From: Mycolicibacterium stellerae
GTDB taxonomy: Bacteria > Actinomycetota > Actinomycetes > Mycobacteriales > Mycobacteriaceae
DNA: 64,000 bases
Direction: 5' to 3'
Assembly: GCF_003719305.1 (NCBI RefSeq)
Contig: NZ_RARC01000004.1
Location: 124,001-188,000, forward strand
This document shows, one piece after another, positions 16,810 through 25,891 of this stretch (the stretch's first letter is position 1; the number at the start of each line of letters is the position of its first letter). The position numbers were made by a program, and so were the translations under genes. The notes beneath the pieces were generated by a model that worked only from the letters and a program-made list of their open reading frames with translations, was not told the origin of the DNA and searched no databases.

Positions 16810-18291
16810 ATGACAGAAGCGGCGACGATCTCGCGGGGCACACCTGCAGAAAACGCTGATCGGCGGATGCTTATCGACGGCGCCTTGGTCGAGACGGCGC
16901 ATACCTTTCCGTCCATCAATCCCGCCACCGAAGAGGTGGTGGGCCACGCGCCGGATGCGACGGTCGCCGATGCGGAGGCCGCGGTCGCCGCGGCGCGGAA
17001 GGCGTTCGACACCACCGACTGGTCCACCAACACCGAGTTTCGGATCCGCTGTCTCGACCAATTGCACCGGACCCTTGCCGACCACCGTGACGAGCTCGCC
17101 GAGCTGACCGTCGCCGAGGTCGGTGCGACGCCTGCGATGTGCGCAGGCGCCCAACTCGACGCGCCGATCGCGATCGTGGCTTACTACGCCGACCTGCTGA
17201 AGACGTACCCGCTGACCGAGGATCTCGGCAACAGCGAGAGCCACGGCATGCAGCACCACCGCTGGGTGGAGAAAGAGGCCGCCGGCGTGGTGGCGGCGAT
17301 CATCGCCTACAACTACCCGACCCAACTGGCGTTGGCCAAGCTCGCACCTGCGCTCGCCGCAGGCTGCACCGTCGTGCTGAAGGGCGCACCGGACACCCCG
17401 TTGATCACGCTCGCGCTGGGCGAACTCATCGCCGAACACACTGACATCCCGGCCGGAGTCGTCAACGTGCTTTCCGGTACCGACCCTCAGGTCGGTGTCG
17501 CCCTGACGACGAGCCCCGACGTCGACATGATCACCTTCACCGGCTCGACCCCGACCGGCCGGGCGATCATGGCCGCGGCCAGCGAGACGTGCAAACGTGT
17601 CTTTCTCGAACTCGGTGGGAAGTCGGCGGCGATCGTGCTCGACGACGGCGACTTCGACATGGCAGCGCTGTTCACCGCGTTCGCCACAGCAAGCCACTCC
17701 GGCCAGGGTTGTGCGATCACCACACGGATTCTGGTGCCGAGCGCACACCACGACGAGATCGTCGAGAAGTTGAGGAACAACTTCGGGGTGGTGAACTACG
17801 GCAACCCCACCGAAGAGGGCACCTACACGGGCCCGTTGATCAGCGAGAAGCAGCGCGACAAGGTCGACGGCATGGTCAAACGCGCCGTCGAGGCGGGCGC
17901 GACGCTGGTCACCGGTGGCGAGAAGGTGAGCCCTGGATTCTTCTACAAGCCAACGCTTCTCACCGACGTCGACCCGGACAGCGAGATCGCCCAGCATGAG
18001 GTGTTCGGGCCGGTGCTCGTCGTGATCCGCTACGAGGACGACGACGACGCCGTGCGCATCGCCAACAACTCCATCTACGGTCTGTCCGGTGCCGTGTTCG
18101 GCAGCGAGGACCGCGCCATCGCGGTGGCGCGCCGCATCCGTACCGGCAGCCTCTCGATCAACGGCGGCATGTTCTTCGCGCCCGACAGCCCGTTCGGTGG
18201 CTACAAGCAGTCGGGTATCGGCAGGGAGATGGGCGCCGCAGGGCTCGAGGAGTTCTTCGAGCGCAAGACGATCGCGACGGTGGTCGGCTGA
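16810..18291 (+). CDS. NAD(P)-dependent aldehyde dehydrogenase
   Basis: A 493-residue aldehyde dehydrogenase with the full catalytic set: Asn168 in YNYP, cofactor Lys191 in LKGAP, general base Glu267 in LELGGK and nucleophile Cys301 in GQGCAITTR. It converts aldehyde to carboxylate in the cytosol. The start ATG 16810 follows GGGAG. It heads the plus-strand operon leading through CoA-transferase, HMGS-like and thiolase genes into yrbE-mce, and diverges from the P450/SDR operon. It therefore most likely finishes oxidation of a P450-hydroxylated carbon to an acid ready for CoA activation. Confidence 0.93.
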   Translation: MTEAATISRGTPAENADRRMLIDGALVETAHTFPSINPATEEVVGHAPDATVADAEAAVAAARKAFDTTDWSTNTEFRIRCLDQLHRTLADHRDELAELTVAEVGATPAMCAGAQLDAPIAIVAYYADLLKTYPLTEDLGNSESHGMQHHRWVEKEAAGVVAAIIAYNYPTQLALAKLAPALAAGCTVVLKGAPDTPLITLALGELIAEHTDIPAGVVNVLSGTDPQVGVALTTSPDVDMITFTGSTPTGRAIMAAASETCKRVFLELGGKSAAIVLDDGDFDMAALFTAFATASHSGQGCAITTRILVPSAHHDEIVEKLRNNFGVVNYGNPTEEGTYTGPLISEKQRDKVDGMVKRAVEAGATLVTGGEKVSPGFFYKPTLLTDVDPDSEIAQHEVFGPVLVVIRYEDDDDAVRIANNSIYGLSGAVFGSEDRAIAVARRIRTGSLSINGGMFFAPDSPFGGYKQSGIGREMGAAGLEEFFERKTIATVVG

Positions 18292-18346
18292 TGTGGGGGC
18301 ACCGCCCGCTTGCGGGGGACGCTTGCGCGAAGAGGAGACAGTACTG

Positions 18347-19555
18347 ATGAGCGCTCCTCTGGACGGAATCCGCGTTCTCGAGGTCGCCATGTACGGCTTC
18401 GTCCCGTCGGCGGGCGCCGTGCTGACCGAATGGGGTGCCGACGTCATCAAGGTCGAGCACGCGATCACCGGCGACCCGCAGCGCGGTCTGCGCCAGACCG
18501 GTTTGTTGCGGGTCGAGGGTGACCCCAACCCCAACATCGAGCACGCCAATCGCAACAAGCGCAGCATCGGCCTGGACATGTCGGTGCCCGAGGGCAAGGA
18601 AGTGCTCTACGAACTCGCCCGGCGCAGCGATGTCTTCCTGACCAGCTTTCTGCCTGCGCACCGGACGAAGTTCGGCATCGACGTCGACGACATCCGCGCT
18701 GTGAACCCCAAGATCATCTACGCCAGGGGCAGTGCACTGGGCCCGCGCGGTGAGGAATCGGTGAAGGGCGGCTATGACATGACCGCCTTCTGGTGCCGTG
18801 CAGGAACCGCGGCCACCATCACCCCGCCGGGCATGCCCGGGATGATCGGGCCGCCCGGTCCGGCGTACGGCGACACCATCAGCGGCACCAACCTCGCCGG
18901 CGGTATCGCGGCCGCGCTTCTCAAGAGAGAGCGCACCGGTGAGCCGTCCATCGTCGACGTCTCGCTGCTGGGCAGCGGGTTCTGGTCATTGGGCCACACC
19001 GTGGCGCTGACCAAGCACCTCGGCCAGCGGATGGAGGCGTTCCCGCCGGGGGTGCACGGTTCGCCGATCAACCCGCTTGTGGGTCTGTATGCGACCGCCG
19101 ATGAGCGTTACATCTCGTTCGTCATGATGCAGCCGACAAAGTTCTGGGCCGATGTCTGCAACCACATGGACCTCGACGACCTGGCCGACGATCCACGGTT
19201 CGCCACCGTTGAGTCGATCGCCGAGAACACCGCGGCGGCGGCGGAGATTCTCACCGCGGCGATGTCCAAACGGCCGCTGGCGGAGTGGAGCGAGCGGTTC
19301 GCGACACTGCTAGGGCCGTGGGCGCCGGTGCAAGACACCCTGCAGGCCGTCGAGGACGCACAGATCCGGGCCAACGAGTATCTCGTGCAGGCCGGTGAGC
19401 TCGAATTGGTGGCGAATCCGGTGCAGTTTGATGTCACCGCACCCCATTCCGGTCCCGCGCCGGCGTTTGCAGAGCAAACTGACGAAATCTTGCTGGAACT
19501 CGGTTTGGATTGGGACCGCATCATCGAGCTCAAAACGGCCGGCGCCGTCACCTAG
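18347..19555 (+). CDS. Class III CoA-transferase (CaiB/BaiF family)
   Basis: A 402-residue family III CoA-transferase with canonical order: the N-terminal LDGIRVLEVAMYGFVPSAG strand-loop, GADVIKVEH, then GGYDMTAFW and AYGDTISG with catalytic Asp176, which forms the aspartyl-CoA anhydride. The start ATG 18347 follows AGAGGAG. It can activate an acid by swapping CoA from another thioester, without ATP. A 55-bp GC-rich spacer with a CCCG-CTTG-CGGG hairpin separates it from the aldehyde dehydrogenase. By position it would activate the product of that dehydrogenase. Confidence 0.9.
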   Translation: MSAPLDGIRVLEVAMYGFVPSAGAVLTEWGADVIKVEHAITGDPQRGLRQTGLLRVEGDPNPNIEHANRNKRSIGLDMSVPEGKEVLYELARRSDVFLTSFLPAHRTKFGIDVDDIRAVNPKIIYARGSALGPRGEESVKGGYDMTAFWCRAGTAATITPPGMPGMIGPPGPAYGDTISGTNLAGGIAAALLKRERTGEPSIVDVSLLGSGFWSLGHTVALTKHLGQRMEAFPPGVHGSPINPLVGLYATADERYISFVMMQPTKFWADVCNHMDLDDLADDPRFATVESIAENTAAAAEILTAAMSKRPLAEWSERFATLLGPWAPVQDTLQAVEDAQIRANEYLVQAGELELVANPVQFDVTAPHSGPAPAFAEQTDEILLELGLDWDRIIELKTAGAVT

Positions 19556-19570
19556 ATTGCGAAGGACAAC

Positions 19571-20746
19571 ATGCCCTACGTCGCTTCGATCGGCACCTAC
19601 CTGCCGTGCTGGGGAGGTCCCCGGCACCGGGTGGTCGGCGACGACGAGGACGCCATCACCCTTGCGGTGGAGGCGGGCCGCGCCGCCCTGAGTTCAGGTG
19701 ACGCCGTCGAGCGCGTCGTCCTGGTCAGCCGTGACATGCCGCTGCTGGAGAGCAGTAACGCCGCGGTGTTGTTGGCCGGGCTCGGGCTCGACCCCGAGCT
19801 CGAAGTGGACGAGCGGCTCGGCGGCGCGCCCGCCACGGTCGACGCCGTCAGCTCGGCACGGCCGAGGACGATGATCATCGGCGCGGACCTGGATCCCGCA
19901 GGCGCCGCAGCCATTATCACCGCCGACCACGGGCTGCAGATCCGGACCGCGGCGCGGGTATCGCGAAGCCTGCCGGTGCGGACCCGCAACACCACCGGCG
20001 CCGTGCACGACTACGGCGACCCGCGCCTGTTGCACGAGCGGGGATTGATCGCCTCGCTGGAGGCCGCATGGCTGGACACCCCGGCGGCGGTGGCGGGTAT
20101 CGATCATCAGCGCGCCAGCGACCTGTGCAGGGAGAATCCACCGGTGCTGCCGACGACCGGCGCGAGCTCGAGCCTGTTCGCTCTTGCGGGTATGAGTGAG
20201 CGGGGGGCAACCGGGCCGTTGGTCGCGGTCGAGCAGGCCATCCTGTCGGGTATCACGGTTGCGGGCGGCAAGGCGCCGATCCATCGCCGCGAGCCCGCCG
20301 CGCGCCCTCTGCCCGACGGCCGCTTCATCGCCGACGTCGAGATCCCAATCTCGCTGGCCGCCTACGAACGAGCCTTCGAGGCCAAAGTTCGTTGGGAGGC
20401 AGGATATTTCGCGGACTCCGAGCAGTTGGACTTCCCGCCGAGGTACCGCGTCTCCGACGACGGCAGCCTTGCCACCCGGTACGAATTGGTGCCGCTGCCC
20501 CGAACCGGAACCGTCTACACCGAGACGACGGTGCACATTCCGGTTCCCGGGCTGCGCACGCCGTACTCCCTGGTGATCGTCGAACTGGACGGTGTGGCGG
20601 TTCGCGCACTCGTGAAGGTGACAGGGGCGCGGCCGGGCACGGTCGGCATCGGCGACCGTGGTCGAATGGCGCTGCGCCGCGTCGCGGTGCGGTCCGGAGT
20701 GCCGGACTACGGCTATGCGTTTGAGCCGGAAGCTGCGGCGGCATGA
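19571..20746 (+). CDS. HMG-CoA synthase-like protein fused to DUF35-type OB-fold domain
   Basis: A 391-residue protein. Residues 1-240 resemble the hydroxymethylglutaryl-CoA synthase-like half of a thiolase fold (YVASIGTYLPCW opening, SLFALAGM). The last ~110 residues read as a DUF35 OB-fold: PPRYRVSDDGSL, then YTETTVHIPVPG and VRALVKVTGARPG. The four Cys of the DUF35 zinc ribbon are absent. Its thiolase-fold active-site Cys is not evident either, so it may be a non-catalytic partner of the thiolase that follows. Thiolase/DUF35 pairs form steroid side-chain aldolases (Ltp2-ChsH2 type); a related role is inference. Confidence 0.75.
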   Translation: MPYVASIGTYLPCWGGPRHRVVGDDEDAITLAVEAGRAALSSGDAVERVVLVSRDMPLLESSNAAVLLAGLGLDPELEVDERLGGAPATVDAVSSARPRTMIIGADLDPAGAAAIITADHGLQIRTAARVSRSLPVRTRNTTGAVHDYGDPRLLHERGLIASLEAAWLDTPAAVAGIDHQRASDLCRENPPVLPTTGASSSLFALAGMSERGATGPLVAVEQAILSGITVAGGKAPIHRREPAARPLPDGRFIADVEIPISLAAYERAFEAKVRWEAGYFADSEQLDFPPRYRVSDDGSLATRYELVPLPRTGTVYTETTVHIPVPGLRTPYSLVIVELDGVAVRALVKVTGARPGTVGIGDRGRMALRRVAVRSGVPDYGYAFEPEAAAA

Positions 20747-20837
20747 GGACCCGAAGGCGAGCGCGAGTGAGGATCGCAGCGCAGCGAGGCCCGGTGGGCC
20801 CACGCCCGCAGGGCAGGGGACGAGCGGGAGCCGAGGC

Positions 20838-22007
20838 ATGAGGAACGTCGCGATCGTTGGCGCCGGTATGACGGCGTTCGGCGAGCACTTCGCGCTCGGC
20901 ATCAAAGACCTGTTGCCGATGGCGTTCGCCGACTGCGCCGCCAGCGTCGACAAGGGTCTGCAGAAGTCGGACCTGCAGGCTGCCTGGTTCGGGGCGATGG
21001 GCACCGCCGACGGTTTCCCGTCGGGCATCCTTGCCGACTCGCTCGGGTTGCCCGACCTGCTCGTGACCCGAGTGGAGAACTCGTGCGCGACCGGCAACGA
21101 CGCCGTCCGCAACGCGTTGTTCGGGGTTGCCTCGGGCGCGTTCGACGTCGCCCTCGTGATGGGCGCCGACAAGCTGCGCGACACGACGTCGGCGGACATG
21201 CTCTGGGAGTGGGAGGCGATGGCCCGCGACATGGCGTGGGACTACCCGCTCGGTCTGGTGTCTCCCGCCGGCTTCGCACTGCACGTTGCGCGATACCTGC
21301 ACGAGTCTCCAGCCACCGAGGAACACCTGGCGATGGTGGCGGTGAAGAACCACCGGCACGGAGTGAACAACCCGAAGGCCCGACTGCGCTTCGAGATCAC
21401 CATCGAGCAGGCCATGTCGGCGCCGACGGTCGTCACGCCATTCCGGCGTTATGACTGTGCACCGCCGAGCGACGGCGCCGCCGCGCTGGTGATCGCCGCC
21501 GAGGACGTTGTCGACCGATTCACCGACCGGCCGGTGTGGATCCGTGGTGTCGGCATCGGGTTGGACTCCGTCATGCATCAGCACAAACCGGACTTGACGA
21601 CATTCACCGCTTCGGTGCGCGCCGCCAAACAGGCATTTTCGATGGCGGGTATGACACCATCCGATGTCGACGTCGCGGAAGTTCACGATTTTTTCACCGG
21701 CATCGAGTTGATCAGCTATGAAGATCTGGGCTTCGCCGAGCGTTTCGGGGCCTACAAGCTTCTCGAGGCGGAGGAAACGACCATCGGCGGCGCATTGCCC
21801 GTGAACACCAGCGGCGGATTGAAGGCCAAGGGCCACCCGCCGGGCGCCACCGGTGTGGCCCAGTGCGTCGAGCTCTTCGCGCAGCTTCGGGGCGAGGCCG
21901 TCAACCAGGTCGACGGCGCGCGAATCGGCCTGGCGCACAATCTTGGCGGTCCGACTGCGGTGTCTGCGGTCACGATTCTGGAAGGACCGGTTGCCCGTGG
22001 CAGATAG
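20838..22007 (+). CDS. SCP2-type thiolase / lipid-transfer protein
   Basis: A 389-residue thiolase-fold protein of the SCP2/Ltp branch. The acyl-accepting Cys is Cys83 in ENSCATGND. The His motifs are VHDFFTGIE and AKGHPPGATG. The C-terminal Cys of degradative thiolases (CxGGG) is replaced by HNLGGPTAV, so the enzyme may be a thiolase variant or a retro-aldolase partnered with the preceding OB-fold protein. ATG 20838 follows a 91-bp GC-rich spacer containing the palindrome GTGGGCCCAC (20794-20803). Its 3' end overlaps the yrbEA start, tying catabolism to the importer in one transcript. Confidence 0.88.
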   Translation: MRNVAIVGAGMTAFGEHFALGIKDLLPMAFADCAASVDKGLQKSDLQAAWFGAMGTADGFPSGILADSLGLPDLLVTRVENSCATGNDAVRNALFGVASGAFDVALVMGADKLRDTTSADMLWEWEAMARDMAWDYPLGLVSPAGFALHVARYLHESPATEEHLAMVAVKNHRHGVNNPKARLRFEITIEQAMSAPTVVTPFRRYDCAPPSDGAAALVIAAEDVVDRFTDRPVWIRGVGIGLDSVMHQHKPDLTTFTASVRAAKQAFSMAGMTPSDVDVAEVHDFFTGIELISYEDLGFAERFGAYKLLEAEETTIGGALPVNTSGGLKAKGHPPGATGVAQCVELFAQLRGEAVNQVDGARIGLAHNLGGPTAVSAVTILEGPVARGR

Positions 22008-22794
22008 GTGGTCTCCAGGCATCACGATCGGCAAGAACCTGTCGGGCCCGATGCAGGCTATTGGTGGGTTGTTTGCGATGTCGGCTGATGCGGTTCGGTT
22101 TGTTTTTAAGCGGCCGTTTCAGTGGCGGGAGTTTTTGGAGCAGTGTTGGTTTATTTCGCGGGTGTCGTTGGCGCCGACGTTGTTGGTGGCGATTCCGTTT
22201 ACGGTGTTGGTGAGTTTTACGCTCAATATTTTGTTGCGTGAGTTGGGTGCTGCCGATCTCAGTGGTGCGGGTGCGGCGTTTGGTGCGGTGACCCAGATCG
22301 GGCCGTTGGTGACGGTGTTGATCGTGGCGGGTGCGGGGTCGACGGCGATGTGTGCGGATTTGGGGTCGCGCACGATCCGTGAAGAGATTGATGCGATGGA
22401 AGTGTTGGGCATTAATCCGGTGCAGCGGTTGGTGACTCCACGGTTTTTGGCGTCGGGTTTGGTGGCGTTGTTGCTCAACAGTCTGGTGGTGATCATCGGG
22501 ATTTTGGGTGGCTACATGTTTTCGGTGTTCATCCAGGATGTGAATCCGGGTGCGTTCGCTGCGGGGATCACGTTGTTGACCGGTGTTCCTGAGGTGATCA
22601 TCTCGTGTGTGAAGGCGGCGTTGTTTGGTCTGATCGCGGGGTTGGTGGCGTGTTATCGGGGGTTGACGATCAGTGGTGGGGGCGCCAAGGCGGTGGGTAA
22701 CGCGGTCAACGAGACGGTGGTGTATGCGTTTATGGCGTTGTTTGTGATCAATGTGATCGTGACCGCGATCGGTATCCGGATGACCACGGGATAG
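21997..22794 (+). CDS. yrbEA: YrbE-type ABC transporter permease A of the Mce system
   Basis: A 265-residue MlaE/YrbE permease with about six hydrophobic segments and the conserved cytoplasmic loop EEIDAMEVLGINP followed by PRFLA, which contacts the ATPase. The start is GTG 21997 (or TTG 21991), overlapping the thiolase end by 11 bp. After the first ~19 codons the codon usage changes sharply: Leu becomes TTG, Phe TTT, and Gly and Val end mainly in T or G, unlike neighbours that use C/G. This suggests recombination or gene conversion. The ATPase (MceG/MkI) is not in the window, as expected for mycobacteria. Confidence 0.92.
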   Translation: MADRWSPGITIGKNLSGPMQAIGGLFAMSADAVRFVFKRPFQWREFLEQCWFISRVSLAPTLLVAIPFTVLVSFTLNILLRELGAADLSGAGAAFGAVTQIGPLVTVLIVAGAGSTAMCADLGSRTIREEIDAMEVLGINPVQRLVTPRFLASGLVALLLNSLVVIIGILGGYMFSVFIQDVNPGAFAAGITLLTGVPEVIISCVKAALFGLIAGLVACYRGLTISGGGAKAVGNAVNETVVYAFMALFVINVIVTAIGIRMTTG

Positions 22795-22810
22795 GGCAGG
22801 GGATCACGCG

Positions 22811-23656
22811 ATGGCGTTGCGGGCTACCTATCCCCGGGTGTTCCGGGAGGCGCGTCGGCCGGTGGATTTTTTCTCCCGGATCGGCGATCAGGTGTTGTTT
22901 TACGGCAAGGCGTTGGGCGGTATCCCGCATGCGGGGGTGCATTTCCGTAAGGAGATCGTGCGGCTGATCGCCGAAATTTCTATGGGTGCGGGCACGTTGG
23001 CGATGATCGGCGGCACCGTGGTGATCGTCGGGTTTTTGACGTTGGCGGCGGGCGGCACGTTGGCGGTGCAGGGGTACAGCTCGCTGGGCAATATCGGTAT
23101 TGAGGCGTTGACGGGGTTTTTGGCGGCGTTTATCAATGTGCGGATCAGCGCCCCGGTGGTGGCGGGTATTGGATTGGCGGCCACGTTCGGTGCGGGGGTG
23201 ACTGCGCAGTTGGGGGCGATGCGGATCAACGAGGAGATCGACGCGTTGGAGTCGATGGCGATCCGTCCGATCGAGTATTTGGTGTCCACCCGCATCATCG
23301 CGGGGATGATCGCGATCACTCCGTTGTATTCGATCGCGGTGATCTTGTCGTTTGTGGCCAGCCAGTTCACCACGGTGGTGTTGTTTGGTCAGTCTGGTGG
23401 GCTCTATGACCATTACTTCAACACGTTCCTCAACCCGATCGACTTGTTGTGGTCGTTTTTGCAGGCGGTGTTGATGGCGATCACGATCCTGTTGATCCAC
23501 ACCTATTACGGCTATTTCGCCACCGGCGGGCCCTCGGGGGTCGGGGTGGCGGTGGGCAACGCGGTGCGCACCTCGCTGATCGTGGTGGTGTCGGTGACGC
23601 TGCTGGTCTCGCTGTCCATCTATGGCGCCAACGGCAACTTCAACCTGTCGGGATAG
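22811..23656 (+). CDS. yrbEB: YrbE-type ABC transporter permease B of the Mce system
   Basis: A 281-residue YrbE permease, partner of the preceding gene in a heterodimeric inner-membrane channel. It has the EEIDALESMAIRPIEYL loop and hydrophobic segments at about 60-90, 110-140, 165-200, 210-235 and 245-275. The ATG at 22811 is 16 bp after the yrbEA stop with GGGCAGGGGA upstream. The T/G-ending codon bias of yrbEA continues until about 23480 and then returns to the C/G-ending norm. Together with yrbEA it provides the pore fed by the Mce hexamer. Confidence 0.93.
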   Translation: MALRATYPRVFREARRPVDFFSRIGDQVLFYGKALGGIPHAGVHFRKEIVRLIAEISMGAGTLAMIGGTVVIVGFLTLAAGGTLAVQGYSSLGNIGIEALTGFLAAFINVRISAPVVAGIGLAATFGAGVTAQLGAMRINEEIDALESMAIRPIEYLVSTRIIAGMIAITPLYSIAVILSFVASQFTTVVLFGQSGGLYDHYFNTFLNPIDLLWSFLQAVLMAITILLIHTYYGYFATGGPSGVGVAVGNAVRTSLIVVVSVTLLVSLSIYGANGNFNLSG

Positions 23657-23669
23657 GGGACACCAGTCG

Positions 23670-24866
23670 ATGAAAGGTAGTGCGGTGCGCCCGCTGGCGG
23701 GCGTTGGCCTCGTCGTGGCGATCCTGTTGATCTTCGCGCTCGCCGTCGGCCTGTTCCGCGGGACCTTCACCGAAACCGTTCCGGTGAGCGTCGTTTCGGA
23801 GCGTGCTGGCCTTGTGATGGATCCCGACGCCAAGGTGAAGATGCGCGGCGTTCAGGTCGGCAAGGTGGACAGGATCGAGAACCGGGCAGACGGAACGGCC
23901 GTCCTGCACCTTGCGATGGATCCCGAGCAGCTGAAACTCATCCCGTCCAACGTCCTCATCGACATCACGTCGAGCACGGTCTTCGGCTCGAAGTTCGTCC
24001 AGCTCAAACCCCCGCCGGACCCCTCCCCGCAGAAGTTGCACGAGGGCCAGGTGATTCAGAGCCAGCACGTGACCGTTGAGATCAACACGGTCTTCCAGCA
24101 GCTGGTTGCGGTGCTCGACAAGATCGACCCGGCGAAGCTCAATGAAACACTCGGCGCCATCGCGACGGCGTTCAACGGTCGCGGTGAGAAGTTCGGCCAG
24201 ACGCTGGTCGACTTCAACGCGCTATTGGCCAAGATCGAGCCGAGCCTGCCCAACCTCTCACACGACATCGAGGCGTCCGTGCCGACGTTCACCGCCTACG
24301 GCGACGCGGCACCGGATCTCATCTCGACCATTCAGAACACGACAACACTGAGCAATTCCCTCGTCGATCAGCAGCACAATCTCGATGAGTTCCTGGTCAG
24401 CGCAATCGGTCTGGCTGACCTCGGCAACGAGGTCGTCGACGCCAACCGGCAGGGGCTTACCGATGTGGCGCATCTGTTGGTGCCGACGACCGGCTTGCTC
24501 GCTGAGTACCACGACTCGCTTCGCTGCGGCCTCGGCGGCCTTGTGCCGTTTGCGAAGTCGCCGCCGCAGTATTCGTCGATCATCACCTCGTCCGGCCTGA
24601 CGATGGGAGTCGAGCGGTATCGATACCCGGGCGACCTGCCGAAGGTGGCGGCCAAAAGTGGTGGCGCGAATTACTGCGAGGCCCTTGGGCTGCCCGAGCT
24701 ACCCCCCAACTTCGTGCCGCCATTCGTCGCCGGTGACGTCGGCTCGAACCCGGCGAGGTACGGGAACCAGGGCATCCTGCTGAACTCAGATGCGCTCAAG
24801 CAGTGGCTGTTCGGCCCGCTCGACGGGCCGCCGCGCAACACCGCACAGATCGGGCAGCCGGGATGA
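23670..24866 (+). CDS. mceA: Mce family protein A
   Basis: A 398-residue Mce protein with an N-terminal membrane anchor (about 9-31), then an MlaD/MCE beta-barrel domain (VVSERAGLVMDPDAKVKMRG, about 45-125), a long helical region (about 130-300) and a C-terminal tail with a Cys pair (LRCGLGG, NYCEALG). Six such subunits form a tube that shuttles lipids across the periplasm to YrbE. ATG 23670 follows GGATAGGGGA. Its codon use is normal, in contrast to the preceding yrbE genes. First subunit of a complete A-F set; the Mce group (1-6) cannot be fixed from sequence alone. Confidence 0.94.
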   Translation: MKGSAVRPLAGVGLVVAILLIFALAVGLFRGTFTETVPVSVVSERAGLVMDPDAKVKMRGVQVGKVDRIENRADGTAVLHLAMDPEQLKLIPSNVLIDITSSTVFGSKFVQLKPPPDPSPQKLHEGQVIQSQHVTVEINTVFQQLVAVLDKIDPAKLNETLGAIATAFNGRGEKFGQTLVDFNALLAKIEPSLPNLSHDIEASVPTFTAYGDAAPDLISTIQNTTTLSNSLVDQQHNLDEFLVSAIGLADLGNEVVDANRQGLTDVAHLLVPTTGLLAEYHDSLRCGLGGLVPFAKSPPQYSSIITSSGLTMGVERYRYPGDLPKVAAKSGGANYCEALGLPELPPNFVPPFVAGDVGSNPARYGNQGILLNSDALKQWLFGPLDGPPRNTAQIGQPG

Positions 24867-25891
24867 CGCGATCAACAGGCACACTCATCAAGTTCACTGC
24901 CTTCGGGCTGGTGATGGCGCTGCTCACCGTATTCTTGTTCCTGGTTTTCAATCAGACGAGAACCGGCGCGACGAACGGTTATTCGGCAGTTTTCGCCGAC
25001 GCGTCGCGGCTGAAAGCCGGGGACACCGTGCGGATCGCCGGCATTCGAGTCGGCACCGTCGGGGACGTGCAGCTTCAGGCTGACAAGAATGTCCTCGTCA
25101 AGTTCGACACCGACCGCAGCATCAAGCTGACCACCGGAACCAAGGCTGCGATCCGCTATCTCAACCTCGTCGGGGATCGCTACATGGAACTCGTTGATTC
25201 TCCCGCGGATGCGACGAAAATCCTTCCCGCCGGTGCACAGATACCAAAGGACCGTACCGCGCCGGCACTCGATCTCGACCTGCTGCTCGGCGGTCTCAAA
25301 CCCGTTATCCAGGGCCTGAATCCGCAGGACGTCAACGCACTCACCGGGTCACTGATCCAAATACTGCAGGGCCAAGGTGGAACCCTCGAATCGCTGTTTT
25401 CGAAGTCGTCGTCGTTTACGAACTCACTAGCCGACAACAACCAGGTAATCGAGCAGTTGATCGAGGACCTCAAGACCACTCTCGTCACGCTGTCCAAGGA
25501 TGGTGACCAGTTCGGCGGCGCGATCGACCGGCTCCAGAAGCTGGTTTCCGGGCTGTCGGCGGACCGCGATCCCATCGGCACCGCGATCGAATCGTTGAAC
25601 AACGGCACAACGTCGCTGGCGGACCTGCTCGGCCGGGCGAACCCACCGCTGGACGGCACGATCGACCAGCTGGACAAGCTAGCGCCGATATTGGACAACG
25701 ATAAGGACCGCCTCGAAGCCACCCTCCAGCGTCTGCCGGGCATTTACAAGAAGCTCGCGCGGGTGGGCTCGTACGGCGCGTTCTTCCCCTACTACATCTG
25801 CGCGGTCACCGTGCGTGCGAGCGACCTGCAAGGCAGGACCGTGGTCTTCCCATGGATCAAGCAGGAAACGGGAAGGTGCAGGGAAGAGTAG
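24863..25891 (+). CDS. mceB: Mce family protein B
   Basis: A 342-residue Mce subunit. The ATG overlaps the mceA stop (ATGA). It has a membrane anchor at about 10-29, an MCE barrel from AVFADASRLKAGDTVRIAG with the typical GTVGDVQL strand, then long amphipathic helices and a short C-terminal YYICAVTVRASD segment. It lacks the long Pro-rich tails of subunits D-F, so it should sit in the ring with a short stalk end. It is part of the co-translated mce array. Confidence 0.94.
   Translation: MTRSTGTLIKFTAFGLVMALLTVFLFLVFNQTRTGATNGYSAVFADASRLKAGDTVRIAGIRVGTVGDVQLQADKNVLVKFDTDRSIKLTTGTKAAIRYLNLVGDRYMELVDSPADATKILPAGAQIPKDRTAPALDLDLLLGGLKPVIQGLNPQDVNALTGSLIQILQGQGGTLESLFSKSSSFTNSLADNNQVIEQLIEDLKTTLVTLSKDGDQFGGAIDRLQKLVSGLSADRDPIGTAIESLNNGTTSLADLLGRANPPLDGTIDQLDKLAPILDNDKDRLEATLQRLPGIYKKLARVGSYGAFFPYYICAVTVRASDLQGRTVVFPWIKQETGRCREE

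Noticed and set aside
16702..18597. Open 631-codon frame antisense to aldehyde dehydrogenase
   Set aside because: Arg/His-rich product with no motif, exactly opposite a gene with full catalytic residues; a by-product of high GC third positions.
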